In this document: piece by piece, positions 1 to 8,570 of the stretch
How the letters are laid out: each line of letters begins with the position of its first letter
Position numbering within the stretch: position 1 is the first letter of the stretch
Assembly: GCA_900199655.1 (NCBI GenBank)
Contig: FZRE01000004.1
Coordinates: 62,001 to 126,000, forward strand
Direction of reading: 5' to 3'
Length of the DNA: 64,000 nucleotides
Source: Prevotellaceae bacterium KH2P17
GTDB taxonomy: Bacteria > Bacteroidota > Bacteroidia > Bacteroidales > Bacteroidaceae
Position numbers and translations under genes: made by a program
Notes under the pieces: generated by a model
Databases searched by the model: none
Told to the model about the DNA's origin: nothing
The model's input: only the letters and a program-made list of their open reading frames with translations

Positions 1-1
1 T

Positions 2-703
2 CCGGCAACAGTTATCCGGCAGCCGGTGTACAAACGCTTCATCTTCCGGGCCGAACCGCAGTGGCTCCAGGCACTCCGGAGGCACGGGTTTACGCACCTC
101 GGACTGGCCAACAACCACAGTATAGACCAAGGAAGGGCAGGACTGATGGACACGCAGCGCAACATCCGGGCGGCGGGAATGACTCCCGTGGGCGCCGGAA
201 GCAACCTGCAGGAGGCCGTGAAGCCGGTTCTGCTGGCCGAGAAGCCGCGAAAAGTGTTTCTGCTGGCTACCCTCGGCATGACGTTAGAGAACTTTGCATA
301 CCTTCCGGGCAGCCCTTGTGTAGCGCAGGAGAGTGCCGACAGCCTCGCTGCCCGCGTGGCTTCACTGCGCAGAAGCTACCCTGACAGCTACATCATCGTG
401 ATGCCTCACTGGGGCTGGGAGCACCACACGGAGGTCATTCCGCATCAACGCATGGTGGCGCATGCACTCATCGACGCTGGCGCCGACCTCATCGTGGGCC
501 ATCACACGCACACACTGCAGCCGTCGGAGAACTACCGCGGGCGCATCATCTACTACGGAATAGGCAACTTCATCTTCGACCAGACGCGCCCGCTGAACAC
601 CCGTGCCTGCGTTGTTTGCCTGCGCCTTACCGCTACCCAGGCGCGCACAGAGGCCCTGCTGGTGCTCATCAGCGATTGCGTGCCGCATATTGTGCGGCCT
701 TGA
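2..703 (+). CDS. CapA-family protein (5' end outside window)
   Basis: C-terminal 233 residues of a CapA/PgsA-like protein of the metallophosphatase fold; the reading frame is open to the left edge, so the true start lies outside the window. A GTG at 26 is only an internal codon. Family hallmarks are visible: ANNHSIDQG near the visible N-terminus, PHWGWEHH in the middle, GHHTHTLQP and then GNFIFDQ near the end, giving the His/Asp/Asn set typical of this fold. CapA relatives are linked to poly-gamma-glutamate or capsule handling in Gram-positives; in Bacteroidota the substrate is usually unknown, so no specific reaction is claimed. No signal sequence can be judged because the N-terminus is missing. 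It is followed by a 112-bp gap holding the frr promoter. Confidence 0.85.
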   Translation, partial: PATVIRQPVYKRFIFRAEPQWLQALRRHGFTHLGLANNHSIDQGRAGLMDTQRNIRAAGMTPVGAGSNLQEAVKPVLLAEKPRKVFLLATLGMTLENFAYLPGSPCVAQESADSLAARVASLRRSYPDSYIIVMPHWGWEHHTEVIPHQRMVAHALIDAGADLIVGHHTHTLQPSENYRGRIIYYGIGNFIFDQTRPLNTRACVVCLRLTATQARTEALLVLISDCVPHIVRP

Positions 704-754
704 CGGCATGGAAGCCCATTCTCGGGTGCTGCATTTAAAAAAACCGGTAAATGC

Positions 755-785
755 TTGTGGAATTGCGAATTAATACCTATTTTTG
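755..785 (+). promoter_or_regulatory. Bacteroidota-type promoter of frr
   Basis: TTG at 755-757, a 20-base spacer and TATTTTTG at 778-785 match the Bacteroidota -33/-7 consensus (TTTG, 19-21, TAnnTTTG). The expected start of transcription lies 25-30 bases upstream of the frr ATG at 816. Confidence 0.7.
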
Positions 786-815
786 TATCATTGAAAACTT
801 AATACATTCATAAAT

Positions 816-1376
816 ATGTTAGACGTTAAACAAACTTTGGGTGATGCCGAGGCTCGAATGAAGAAAGCAGCGGCTTATTTAGAGGAAGAACTGGCCCGCA
901 TCCGCGCCGGTCGTGCCAATGTAGCCATACTGGACAGTGTGAAGGTGAGCAGCTACGGACAGATGATGCCGCTCAACCAGGTGGCCAACTTGTCTGTTCC
1001 CGACGCCCGCACCATCACCATCCGCCCTTGGGATCGTAAGACTATCAAGGACATAGAGAAAGGTATTATGGACAGCGATGTAGGCATCACGCCCGAGAAC
1101 AACGGCGAGATGGTTATCCTCCGCTTACCTCAACCCACCGAGGAACGCCGCAAGGAGCTGGTCAAGCAGTGCAACAAGATAGGCGAGAAGGCCAAAGTGG
1201 AGATACGGAACGCCCGCGCCGACTACAAGGAAAAACTGAAGAAAGCCATCAAGGACGGCCTTTCGGAAGACAACGAGAAGGACGCCGAGGCCGACTTGCA
1301 GAAGGTTCACGACCGCTTCATCAAGCGTGTGGACGAGCTGCTGGCCGCCAAGCAGAAGGAAATCATGACCGTATAG
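816..1376 (+). CDS. frr: Ribosome recycling factor
   Basis: 186 residues, the standard length of RRF. It splits the post-termination ribosome together with EF-G so that subunits can be reused. The family signature is clear: a three-helix bundle with RIRAGRANVAILD near residues 28-40, then the segment around SVPDARTITIRPWD and the C-terminal helix KVHDRFIKRVDELL. The ATG at 816 follows a good Bacteroidota promoter and is the only sensible start. The gene is followed by an 18-bp perfect inverted repeat before rsgA, so the two are probably separate or only partly read-through units. Confidence 0.97.
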   Translation: MLDVKQTLGDAEARMKKAAAYLEEELARIRAGRANVAILDSVKVSSYGQMMPLNQVANLSVPDARTITIRPWDRKTIKDIEKGIMDSDVGITPENNGEMVILRLPQPTEERRKELVKQCNKIGEKAKVEIRNARADYKEKLKKAIKDGLSEDNEKDAEADLQKVHDRFIKRVDELLAAKQKEIMTV

Positions 1377-1388
1377 CAGGCTTGAAAG

Positions 1389-1462
1389 CAAAAGGGTAAA
1401 AAGGCAAAGGGCAGATGGCGCAGCCTGACTGCGTGCATCCAACCTGCCTTTTTACCCTTTTG
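1389..1462 (+). terminator. Long-arm inverted repeat after frr
   Basis: An 18-bp perfect inverted repeat: arm CAAAAGGGTAAAAAGGCA at 1389-1406 and its complement at 1445-1462, with a 38-base loop. It lies between frr and rsgA and probably acts as a terminator or RNA-stability hairpin; the loop is longer than in a typical intrinsic terminator. Confidence 0.6.
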
Positions 1463-1505
1463 TGTTTCCCTGCTTTTATCCTTATTTTATGTTACTTTTA
1501 TCTTA

Positions 1506-2438
1506 ATGCACGGATTAGTCATCAAGAATACAGGCAGCTGGTACACGGTCAAGACCGACGAAGGGCCGGTTGTGGAAAGCAAAATCAAAGGAAACTTCCG
1601 GCTGAAGGGCATCCGCTCAACCAATCCCGTTGCCGTTGGCGACGGCGTGGAGATAGCTGTCAACCCGGAGGGCACGGCGTTCATCACCGCCATCGATGAG
1701 CGGCGCAACTACATTATACGCAAGTCGCAGAACCTCTCCAAGCAGAGCCACATCCTTGCTGCCAATGTAGACAGCGCCTTCCTGCTCGTAACGGTGGCCC
1801 ATCCGCAAACCTCCACCACCTTCATCGACCGCTTCCTGGCTTCTGCCGAGGCATATAGCGTGCCCGTGACCCTGCTTTTCAACAAGACCGACCTGCTGGA
1901 TCCGGACGAGAAACGCTACCAGGCGATGATGGTGAACCTCTATGAAACGGTGGGATATGCGTGCCATGAGATTGTTGCCGAGACGGGTCAGGGAGTCGAC
2001 TCGCTGCTTCCGCTGCTGCACAACCGCGTAACCTTGCTCAGCGGAAACAGCGGCGTGGGCAAGTCTACGTTGATTAACCGCCTCGTACCCGGCCTTAACC
2101 TGCGCACGCAGGAAATATCCGACGCCCACGACACGGGCATGCACACCACCACCTTCAGCGAGATGATAGCCCTGCCGGGCGGCGGCTACGTGATTGATAC
2201 GCCCGGAATAAAAGGCTTCGGCACGTTCGATATGGAGCCGGAGGAGATAACCAGCTACTTTCGAGAAATCTTCGAGTTCTCCAAGAAGTGCCGTTTCTCG
2301 AACTGCACCCATACACACGAGCCCGGCTGTGCAGTCCTCCAGGCCGTGGAAGACCATTACATAGCCGCAAGCAGGTACCAAAGTTACCTCAGTATGCTCG
2401 ATGACAAGGACGGCAGTAAGTACCGCGAAGCCTACTAA
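1506..2438 (+). CDS. rsgA: Ribosome small-subunit maturation GTPase RsgA
   Basis: 310 residues. RsgA is a circularly permuted GTPase that checks late 30S subunit assembly. The permuted motif order is visible: G4 NKTD at about 126-129 comes before the P-loop GNSGVGKS at 180-187, followed by G3 DTPG at 231-234. An N-terminal OB-fold occupies about residues 1-70, and the C-terminal zinc knuckle has Cys262, Cys267, a His at 269/271 and Cys275. The placement after frr fits a ribosome-cycle theme. Its 3' end is followed after only 13 bases by the start chosen for the next gene. Confidence 0.97.
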   Translation: MHGLVIKNTGSWYTVKTDEGPVVESKIKGNFRLKGIRSTNPVAVGDGVEIAVNPEGTAFITAIDERRNYIIRKSQNLSKQSHILAANVDSAFLLVTVAHPQTSTTFIDRFLASAEAYSVPVTLLFNKTDLLDPDEKRYQAMMVNLYETVGYACHEIVAETGQGVDSLLPLLHNRVTLLSGNSGVGKSTLINRLVPGLNLRTQEISDAHDTGMHTTTFSEMIALPGGGYVIDTPGIKGFGTFDMEPEEITSYFREIFEFSKKCRFSNCTHTHEPGCAVLQAVEDHYIAASRYQSYLSMLDDKDGSKYREAY

Positions 2439-2451
2439 CCACCTGCTGCGC

Positions 2452-3228
2452 ATGAAACAGTCATGGCCCCTTCTGCTTCTCTCCGCCCTCTTCGTGTGCA
2501 CGGCCTGCCATGAGCGGCAGGTTCCGCGCAGCCCTCTGGACAACATCCTGTATGATGCCGAGGCTGCTTCAGGCCATGATTCGGCCGATGTCTCGCACCT
2601 GCAGCTGCTGCTCACCATGACAGAAGACGACCACGAGAGCAGCTGCGACACCATGCGCTTTTACCTTGACGCCCGCGGAAGGCCGGCTTACACGGTGACG
2701 AAGCTGTACGGCAAGAGCTATTTCCGCCGCTATCATTACACCGATTCGTCGTTCCGGGTACGCGAGGGGGCAGTGGGAACGGTGGAATACAAACTTAACA
2801 ACGGGCTTATCGTGAGCCGCACGGAACTCCGCACGGGCCGTTCAACAGGCTTCGTATACGATGGCGGGCGCCATTTGCTGCGCATCGGCAACGGCGAAGA
2901 GTGGGAGTGGGAGATGGACAAGGTAACGGCCATCAAGTCGCTGGCGCCCGACGGCAGCCAAGTTTCTGCCCATGTGCGCTACGACAGCATGGCTCCCGCC
3001 ACCCAGATGGGCTTCATCGAACTGCTGTCGTGGCAGTGGGGGCGGCGCGACCTCATACCTTTCATGGCCCTGGGCTACTTTGGCGAGCTGCCCGTTGGCG
3101 CGGCCTACCAGCTCTCCTACAGCCGATTACTCTTCGAGAGTTACCAGACCGAGTACGACGAGCGCGGCAGGCTGACGCGCGGCAAGAGTCTGAACCGCCA
3201 CATAGACCGCAAATACAAATGGGAGTAA
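2452..3228 (+). CDS. Predicted lipoprotein of unknown function
   Basis: 258 residues from the ATG at 2452; an earlier in-frame start at 2401 would lie inside rsgA and lacks a signal peptide. The N-terminus MKQSWPLLLLSALFVCTAC is a lipoprotein signal with probable lipidated Cys19. The rest is a soluble, beta-rich sequence with many charged and aromatic residues (for example RYHYTDSSFRVREG, EWEWEMDKVTAIKSL) and no catalytic motif that I recognise. It ends in a terminator hairpin whose 5' arm overlaps the stop codon. It is probably co-transcribed with rsgA, with a 13-bp gap. Function unknown. Confidence 0.75.
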   Translation: MKQSWPLLLLSALFVCTACHERQVPRSPLDNILYDAEAASGHDSADVSHLQLLLTMTEDDHESSCDTMRFYLDARGRPAYTVTKLYGKSYFRRYHYTDSSFRVREGAVGTVEYKLNNGLIVSRTELRTGRSTGFVYDGGRHLLRIGNGEEWEWEMDKVTAIKSLAPDGSQVSAHVRYDSMAPATQMGFIELLSWQWGRRDLIPFMALGYFGELPVGAAYQLSYSRLLFESYQTEYDERGRLTRGKSLNRHIDRKYKWE

Positions 3229-3260
3229 GCTGCTATTTGGCTTACTCCCATCTTTGTTTT
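3219..3260 (+). terminator. Intrinsic terminator of the rsgA-lipoprotein unit
   Basis: A 12-bp perfect stem (ATGGGAGTAAGC at 3219-3230, complement at 3240-3251) is followed by CTTTGTTTTTTGG. The 5' arm includes the lipoprotein stop codon. Confidence 0.8.
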
Positions 3261-3341
3261 TTGGCAGCCGGAAGGTTGCAGTTATTCGTGTGCAGTACAG
3301 TTGCAGCCCGAGTGTCGCTATTATGCAGCGCCCGCAAAGGC

Positions 3342-3554
3342 CTACTCCTCCGGGCCGTGACCTGTGCTGCTGCCGGCGTGTTTCTTCTTTTTGGGCAGCC
3401 TGCCGCTCTTGCGCAGTGCTTCTGCAATAATCCACTGCAGCTGTCCGTTGGTGCTGCGAAACTCGTCGGCAGCCCATTTCTCGATGGCATTCATTGTGTC
3501 GGCATCGACACGCAGAATAAAAGATTTGTTCTTGTTCCTTTTTTCTTCGGCCAT
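3342..3554 (-). CDS. Arc-like ribbon-helix-helix protein
   Basis: 70 residues. The core KSFILRVDADTMNAIEKWA followed by DEFRSTNGQLQWIIAEALR has the beta strand-helix-helix layout of Arc/MetJ-type DNA-binding proteins, with a lysine-rich tail KKKKHAG. It begins 43 bases after the stop of the SPFH gene on the same strand, so the two are probably co-transcribed. The gene may regulate its own operon or act as a small nucleic-acid-binding protein; no operator is evident. No toxin partner is present next to it, which argues against a classic toxin-antitoxin pair. Confidence 0.85.
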   Translation of the reverse strand: MAEEKRNKNKSFILRVDADTMNAIEKWAADEFRSTNGQLQWIIAEALRKSGRLPKKKKHAGSSTGHGPEE

Positions 3555-3597
3555 AATTTGTTTGTGTCCTTTCTCCTTCCGGGTGCTGCCGGCGTTG

Positions 3598-4539
3598 CTA
3601 CATGTTCAGCGTGCCCGTGTTGACTACCGGCTGCGCCGTGTCGTCTCCGCACAACACAACCATCAGGTTGCTCACCATGGCGGCCTTCTTGTCGTCGTCC
3701 AGCTCCACTACTTCGTCCTTTGCGAGCTTGTCGAGCGCCATCTTCACCATCCCCACGGCACCTTCCACTATCTTCTCTCGGGCTGCTATGATGGCGTCGG
3801 CCTGCTGGCGGCGCAGCATTACGGCAGCTATCTCGGGCGCGTAGGCCAGGTAGTTGACGCGTGCTTCTACTATTTCGATGCCCGCCATGGCCAGTCTTTC
3901 GTCCAGTTTGGTCTCCAGTTCGCTGTTTACCTCATCGCTTCCGCTGCGCAGAGTTATCTCGTCGTCGCTGTCGGTGTTGTCGTAGGCGTACTGTCCGGCC
4001 ACCTGTCTGAGGGCTGCATCACTCTGTATCTTGACAAAGTTCTCAAAAGCACGCATGATGCTGCTCACGTCCTGCCCCACGGCAGCGGCGCCATGAGCCA
4101 TCGTCTGGGCGTCAATCTCGAACATGGCCTTGTACGTATCCTTGAGTTTCCACACCAGTACGAGGCCTATCATCACTGGGTTGCCCTGCTTGTCGTTCAC
4201 CTTGATGGGCTCGCCATCGAGGTTGCGGGCGCGCAGCGAGAGCTTTTTGGGCGTAATGAGAGGGTTCACCCACGTAAAGCCCACGCGCTTGAAGGTGCCC
4301 CGGTACTTGCCGAAGAAGAGCATGACGCGGGCTTCGTTGGGCTCCTGACGGATGAAGCCTTTGAGGCAGAAGAGCCCCACGAGAAGCAGCAGAACGCCCG
4401 CCACCAACTTTGCTACATTCTCGTATTCGGCCCCATAGCCAGTGAGAACGGCGCCTTCTGCAAGGATGAGGAGGATAATAGCAAAGGCCAGAAAGCCGTT
4501 AACGGTAGCTCCTTTGAAGGTGAATTCCTGATTTTCCAT
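3598..4539 (-). CDS. SPFH/band-7 domain membrane protein
   Basis: 313 residues from the ATG at 4539 (MENQEFTFKG); upstream in-frame codons to 4608 run through the promoter and are discarded. Two hydrophobic segments lie near residues 14-34 and 43-63. They are followed by the SPFH core (NEARVMLFFGKYRGTFKRVG, then WVNPLITPKKLSLRARNL) and a coiled, alanine-rich region (ILRRQQADAIIAAREKIVEGA-like, Leu in place as MLRRQQ). SPFH proteins form membrane-bound rings that scaffold other proteins. A -7-like TATATTTG lies at 4597-4604 on this strand. The partner RHH gene follows immediately. Confidence 0.92.
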   Translation of the reverse strand: MENQEFTFKGATVNGFLAFAIILLILAEGAVLTGYGAEYENVAKLVAGVLLLLVGLFCLKGFIRQEPNEARVMLFFGKYRGTFKRVGFTWVNPLITPKKLSLRARNLDGEPIKVNDKQGNPVMIGLVLVWKLKDTYKAMFEIDAQTMAHGAAAVGQDVSSIMRAFENFVKIQSDAALRQVAGQYAYDNTDSDDEITLRSGSDEVNSELETKLDERLAMAGIEIVEARVNYLAYAPEIAAVMLRRQQADAIIAAREKIVEGAVGMVKMALDKLAKDEVVELDDDKKAAMVSNLMVVLCGDDTAQPVVNTGTLNM

Positions 4540-4744
4540 AATGGTTGTTGTTTGATGGTTGAACAGTTGATGGTTAATGATATCAAAATGATATTGCAAA
4601 TATATCACAACTTTTGGTTAGTTGTACGCTTGATACGTTGTTTTTATATCTTTTTAACTCACCGGCAACGATGCTTCTTTTGGTGTTTCTTCATCGCGCT
4701 GCAACCGACCGGGATTTTAATATGCCATCAATCGGGCGCCTGAA

Positions 4745-4805
4745 TGATACCTCCAAGCCGCTTGGAGATGCCTTTCAAGCCCCTTGAAAGGCACCTTTTA
4801 CAACG
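4745..4805. repeat. Paired short palindromes (CCAAG/CTTGG and CCTTTCAAG/CTTGAAAGG)
   Basis: Two adjacent palindromes: CCAAGCCGCTTGG near 4754-4766, and CCTTTCAAG-CCC-CTTGAAAGG near 4769-4790. Related CTTCAAGG-type palindromes recur near 38890-38960. No gene here. Confidence 0.6.
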
Positions 4806-4864
4806 CTGTTTGTAACCTGTTGATTTCCAATATCTTATAGCTTGGCTTTTTGATTGCTTTTTAA

Positions 4865-5098
4865 GACAGCGTAACAGGGTAATTTTTCATCTGCTGCGGG
4901 TTTCCTGCTGGGTTGTTGCTTGTTTTGAAAGACAGAGTAACAGAGTAATTTTTCATCTGCTGCAGGTTTCCTGCTGGGTTGTTGCTTGTTTTGAAAGACA
5001 GAGTAACAGAGTAATTTTTCTGCTGTTGCAGGTTTCCTGCTGGGTTGCAGCTTGTTTTGAAAGACAGAGTAACAGGGTAATTTTATATCTGCTGCGGG
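4865..5098. repeat. 66-bp tandem repeat (about 3.5 units)
   Basis: Units begin at 4865, 4931, 4997 and 5063, an exact 66-bp period. Each has GACAGAGTAACAGAGTAA, then CTGCTGCAGG, then TTTCCTGCTGGGTTG and a CTTGTTTTGAAA end. The fourth unit is cut short and runs into the next array. Because 66 is divisible by three, the minus strand stays open as a 22-residue peptide repeat, but no start signal supports translation. Confidence 0.9.
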
Positions 5099-5722
5099 CT
5101 TATATATTAAAAGGAAAGAGCAAGCAATGATTGGCGAAAAGACAAACTGGTATCCTCCCCTTGGAAAGGGGAGGCGGAGGAGGGGATGATCCCGCAGCAG
5201 ACGGTAGCAAACCATCAGCTTAAATCATCCCCTCCTAACCTCCCCTTTCTAAGGGGAGGAACCACAGCTGCATGTTTTCTCCGGCAGGAAAAATATTTTG
5301 TTACTTTGTCTTTAAAAACAAGCAGCAACCCAGCAGGAAGCCTACTTTTCATCTGTTGCAGGTTTATATATTAAAAGGAAAGAGCAAGCAATGATTGGCG
5401 AAAAGGCAAACTGGTATCCTCCCCTTGGAAAGGGGAGGCGGAGGAGGGGATGACCATGCAGCAGACGATAGCAAACCATCAGCTTAAATCATCCCCTCCT
5501 AACCTCCCCTTTCTAAGGGGAGGAACCACAGCTGCATGTTTTCTCCAGCAGGAAAAATACTTTGTTACTTTGTCTTTAAAAACCAACAGCAAGCCAGCAG
5601 GAAGCCTACTTTTCTGCTGTTGCAGGCTTATATATTAAAAGGAAAGAGCAAGCACTGATTGGCGAAAAGGTAAACTGGTATCCTCCCCTTGGAAAGGGGA
5701 GGCGGAGGAGGGGATGACAAAA
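5099..5722. repeat. 264-bp tandem repeat (two full units and a partial third)
   Basis: The marker TATATATTAAAAGG starts at 5101, 5365 and 5629, an exact 264-bp period. Each unit has a stem CCTCCCCTTGGAAAGGGGAGG, a second stem CCTCCCCTTTCTAAGGGGAGG, and a segment (near 5300-5340 in unit one) that is an inverted copy of the neighbouring 66-bp repeat. The third unit stops near 5718, just before the AlkD-like gene's 3' end. No protein gene is supported. Confidence 0.9.
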
Positions 5723-5744
5723 GGGGAGCCTACCCGCACCGTCC

Positions 5745-6449
5745 CTACCTGCGCATGAGGTACTTCCGTTCCTCTGGCGGGAACTTCTCGATGGCGTAAC
5801 GCAGCATGGTGCGCGGCATGGTGAGGCGGTTGTCGTCTACGAAAGCAAACAAACGGCGGCTGTCGCGCTTGCCTGCTTCGCGCAACATCCAGCCCGTTGC
5901 CTTCTGCATCAGGTCGTGGGGATGGCTCATCAGCAGCGTGGCCAGCTTGTAGGTGTCGTCGAGCTGCCCCTTCCGTATCAGCGTCATGGTGCTTACTACG
6001 GCTATGCGCTGCTCCCACAGCAGGCTGCTCTGGGCCAAACGGTACAGGAGCGAGCGTTCCCGGTCCACCAAGTATTCGCCTACGATGGTAGGTGCGGAGA
6101 GGTCGACCAAGTCCCAGTTGTTGATGCGAGCTGTGTGGTTGAGGTAGAATTGCAGTATTTCATGGCGCCGTTCGGTGCTCGCCCGGTGGCATTGCAGCAC
6201 CAGAATGAGCAGTGCGCAGAGGCGTGCTTCGTGCCAGGGCGAGGCCATCAGCTCGTCCAGCACCTGCCCGGTGGCGTCTTTGTGCGTCTTGGCAACGGTG
6301 CGTACAAGCGGCACCGTAACGCCTATAAACCTGTCACCTTCGCCGTACTGGCCCTTGCCGGTCTTGAAAAACCGCGGCAGCATGCGCTTCTTCTCGTCCG
6401 TGGCGAGCGCTTCCAGCTCGCGTATAATGTTCTCGGTTTCCTTTTCCAT
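5745..6449 (-). CDS. AlkD-like DNA alkylation repair protein
   Basis: 234 residues of HEAT-like repeats, the usual length for AlkD relatives. AlkD removes alkylated bases, such as 3- and 7-alkylpurines, without flipping them. The diagnostic segment NNWDLVDLSAPTIVGEYL at about 111-128 carries Trp112 and Asp116; in characterised AlkD a Trp and an Asp in this segment contact the lesion and sugar. The N-terminal FFKTGKGQYGEGDRFIGV is also typical. It is transcribed divergently from mnmA across a 114-bp gap. The start follows from family length. Confidence 0.93.
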   Translation of the reverse strand: MEKETENIIRELEALATDEKKRMLPRFFKTGKGQYGEGDRFIGVTVPLVRTVAKTHKDATGQVLDELMASPWHEARLCALLILVLQCHRASTERRHEILQFYLNHTARINNWDLVDLSAPTIVGEYLVDRERSLLYRLAQSSLLWEQRIAVVSTMTLIRKGQLDDTYKLATLLMSHPHDLMQKATGWMLREAGKRDSRRLFAFVDDNRLTMPRTMLRYAIEKFPPEERKYLMRR

Positions 6450-6527
6450 GCGTTTGTTTCCGTTTTGTCGGCTAAGTTACACAAAGATTTCGGGCAGGCC
6501 ATCAGGCGCCCGATGTTTTAGGATAGT

Positions 6528-6559
6528 TTTGCATACATCGGATTAATTGCGTACCTTTG
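6528..6559 (+). promoter_or_regulatory. Bacteroidota-type promoter of mnmA
   Basis: TTTG at 6528-6531, a 20-base spacer and TACCTTTG at 6552-6559 give a full consensus match. The -7 box ends only four bases before the mnmA ATG at 6564, so the leader would be extremely short or an internal start is used. Confidence 0.75.
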
Positions 6560-6563
6560 CACC

Positions 6564-7691
6564 ATGAATGTGAACGAACTGAAAGACAAAAGGATAGCTG
6601 TGCTGCTCTCGGGCGGCGTAGACAGCAGTGTGGTGGTGTACGAGCTGGCCCGTTTAGGGCTTCATCCCGACTGCTTCTATATCAAGATTGGCCCCGAGGA
6701 AGAGGAGAAGTGGGACTGCTCCAGCGAAGAAGACCTGGAGATGGCCACGGCTGTTGCGGCCAAATACGGCTGCAAGCTGCAGGTTGTTGACTGTCACAAG
6801 GAGTATTGGGGGCAAGTAACAAAGTACACTATGGACAAGGTGAAGGCCGGTTTTACGCCCAATCCCGACGTGATGTGCAACCGATTGATTAAGTTCGGAG
6901 CCTTTGACGAGAAGATGGGGCATGCCTACGACCTCATTGCTACGGGCCACTATGCCCAGACGGAGTGGCTGGAAGGGCGCAAATGGCTTACCACCAGCCC
7001 CGACCCCGTGAAGGACCAGACCGACTTTCTGGCCCAGATTTACGATTGGCAGCTGCGCAAGGCGCTCTTTCCCATCGGTCACATGATGAAGGAAGAGGTG
7101 CGTGCAATAGCCGAGAGCGAGCATCTGGTGAACGCGAAGCGTAAGGACAGCCAGGGTATCTGCTTCCTCGGACAGATTGACTACAATGAGTATCTGCGCC
7201 GATATGTGGGCGAACAGACGGGCGACATTATCGAACTGGAGACCGGAAAGAAGATAGGAGAGCACCGCGGACTGTGGTTCCACACCATCGGTCAGCGCAA
7301 GGGGCTGGGCCTGGGAGGCGGCCCGTGGTTCGTGGTGAAGAAGGACGTGGCGGCCAACGTGCTCTACGTGAGCCACGGCTACGACCCTGAAACAGCGTAT
7401 AAAAAGGATTTCAGGATACACGACCTGCACTGGCTTACGGCTGCACCGCAGCAGGTTGCCGGCTCTCTCCACCCTTCGGCAAGTGCGGAAGGGGTGCAGC
7501 AGGGCTGGATTCCCATTACTTTCAAGATACGGCACACGCCAGAATTCCACCCCGGATATCTGGAGCTGGGTGCGACGGAGGCCCTTGTGCACTCGGCCGA
7601 CAAGATACACGGCGTGGCTCCGGGGCAGTTCTGCGTCGTCTACGACGAGCATCACCATCGCTGTTACGGCTCGGCAGAGATTACGGTCTAA
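6564..7691 (+). CDS. mnmA: tRNA-specific 2-thiouridylase MnmA
   Basis: 375 residues. MnmA adds sulfur to U34 of tRNA Lys, Glu and Gln. The PP-loop LLSGGVDSS lies at about 14-22, the catalytic Cys pair is Cys105 (PDVMCNRLIK) and Cys200 (DSQGICFLGQ), and the C-terminal beta-barrel begins after HTIGQRKGLGLGGG. The promoter ends four bases upstream of the ATG, so translation may begin on a nearly leaderless message. The next good in-frame Met is far inside, past the PP-loop, which rules it out. The 3' end overlaps the convergent small gene by 4 bases. Confidence 0.97.
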   Translation: MNVNELKDKRIAVLLSGGVDSSVVVYELARLGLHPDCFYIKIGPEEEEKWDCSSEEDLEMATAVAAKYGCKLQVVDCHKEYWGQVTKYTMDKVKAGFTPNPDVMCNRLIKFGAFDEKMGHAYDLIATGHYAQTEWLEGRKWLTTSPDPVKDQTDFLAQIYDWQLRKALFPIGHMMKEEVRAIAESEHLVNAKRKDSQGICFLGQIDYNEYLRRYVGEQTGDIIELETGKKIGEHRGLWFHTIGQRKGLGLGGGPWFVVKKDVAANVLYVSHGYDPETAYKKDFRIHDLHWLTAAPQQVAGSLHPSASAEGVQQGWIPITFKIRHTPEFHPGYLELGATEALVHSADKIHGVAPGQFCVVYDEHHHRCYGSAEITV

Positions 7692-7954
7692 CGGTGCGAG
7701 GCCTTGATGTCTTTGATTATTTGCAGGCGCTCCAGGTAAATGGGGCGCCATTTGTCTATCATGGCTTGCAGGTTCTTGCTGCGTTGGCTCAGTTCTTCGT
7801 ACTCCGGCAGGTCGGTTTGGTGGTTGTTCTTGAGTTCAATCATCCTACTTAAGAGGAGCCGTTGCTGTTCCTGCGCGGTCGAAAGCTGGTGGCGTAGCTT
7901 GTCGAGCTGTTCCATGAAGCGTATCGCCCGGTCGGTGTAATCTTCTGTTGGCAT
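7688..7954 (-). CDS. Small coiled-coil protein of unknown function
   Basis: 88 residues from MPTEDYTDRAIRFMEQL at 7954; a longer frame reaches 8029 but its extra residues look like untranslated leader. The sequence is almost wholly helical with heptad-like spacing (RAIRFMEQLDKLRHQL, LLLSRMIELKNN, YLERLQIIKDI), so a coiled coil is likely. No enzymatic motif is seen. The stop codon lies within the last four bases of mnmA on the other strand, a compact tail-to-tail arrangement. Function unknown. Confidence 0.7.
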   Translation of the reverse strand: MPTEDYTDRAIRFMEQLDKLRHQLSTAQEQQRLLLSRMIELKNNHQTDLPEYEELSQRSKNLQAMIDKWRPIYLERLQIIKDIKASHR

Positions 7955-8096
7955 GTATATCTGTTCGTGAAGTGGGTGAAACAATGGTGGTAAAATTAAT
8001 GAAAAAAATGCAGATTTACCGTTGCTCATGCGTCCGAAGTCGATTTTTTACCTTAAATTTGTAGCACTTTTATTCATTTACTAATATCTTGGAACT

Positions 8097-8414
8097 ATGA
8101 TTTATTCTACAACTCCACAACTCGAAGGCCAGCCCATACGCGAATACAAGGGCGTGGTGACGGGCGAAACCATTATCGGTGCCAACTTTTTCAAAGACTT
8201 CTTGGCCGGCATCCGCGACGTTATCGGCGGCCGAAGCAACAGCTACGAGAAGGTACTTCGTGAGGCCAAAGAGACTGCCATGGCCGAAATGGGAGAACGG
8301 GCTGCCGCTTTGGGCGCCAATGCCATTGTGGGTATCGACATCGATTACGAAACTATCGGGCAGGGAAACTCTATGATTATGGTCACCTGTTCGGGCACGG
8401 CAGTGGTGGTTTAG
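8097..8414 (+). CDS. YbjQ/DUF74-family protein
   Basis: 105 residues, the full length of the YbjQ family, which is often labelled heavy-metal-binding from structure alone. Typical features are [18 protein letters not shown] at about 17-34, [17 protein letters not shown] at about 44-60, and the C-terminal [17 protein letters not shown]. Family members form pentamers and the true role is unsettled. A -7-like TAAATTTG is seen at 8054-8061. The gene is convergent with the DUF1294 gene, with a large inverted repeat between them. Confidence 0.92.
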   Translation: MIYSTTPQLEGQPIREYKGVVTGETIIGANFFKDFLAGIRDVIGGRSNSYEKVLREAKETAMAEMGERAAALGANAIVGIDIDYETIGQGNSMIMVTCSGTAVVV

Positions 8415-8440
8415 GTGAGGATGGCTGTTTGAAGTGATAT

Positions 8441-8570
8441 AGAAGTTAAAGTAGATAAGGAAGTTAAGAAGTTAAAGGCCGTATGTTCGTCACTTTGTTT
8501 TAACAGACTTTTGGCTTCAACTTCTTAGCGAACGGAGTGAGCGATAACTTCTTTACCTACTTTAACTTCT
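8441..8570. repeat. 26-bp inverted repeat between convergent genes
   Basis: The arm starting AGAAGTTAAAGTAGATAAGG at 8441-8466 matches the complement of 8545-8570 at 24 of 26 positions, with a 78-base loop. The right arm includes the DUF1294 stop codon. It may end transcription from both sides. The loop has further GAAGTTAAGAAGTTAAAG-like repeats. Confidence 0.8.

Noticed and set aside
4835..5215. Minus-strand frame encoding a 22-residue peptide repeat
   Set aside because: It stays open only because the DNA repeat is 66 bp. There is no ribosome site or signal, and it crosses the junction of two repeat types.
5186..5638. Two nearly identical 62-codon plus-strand frames
   Set aside because: They are the same stretch of the 264-bp repeat translated twice, with no start signals.
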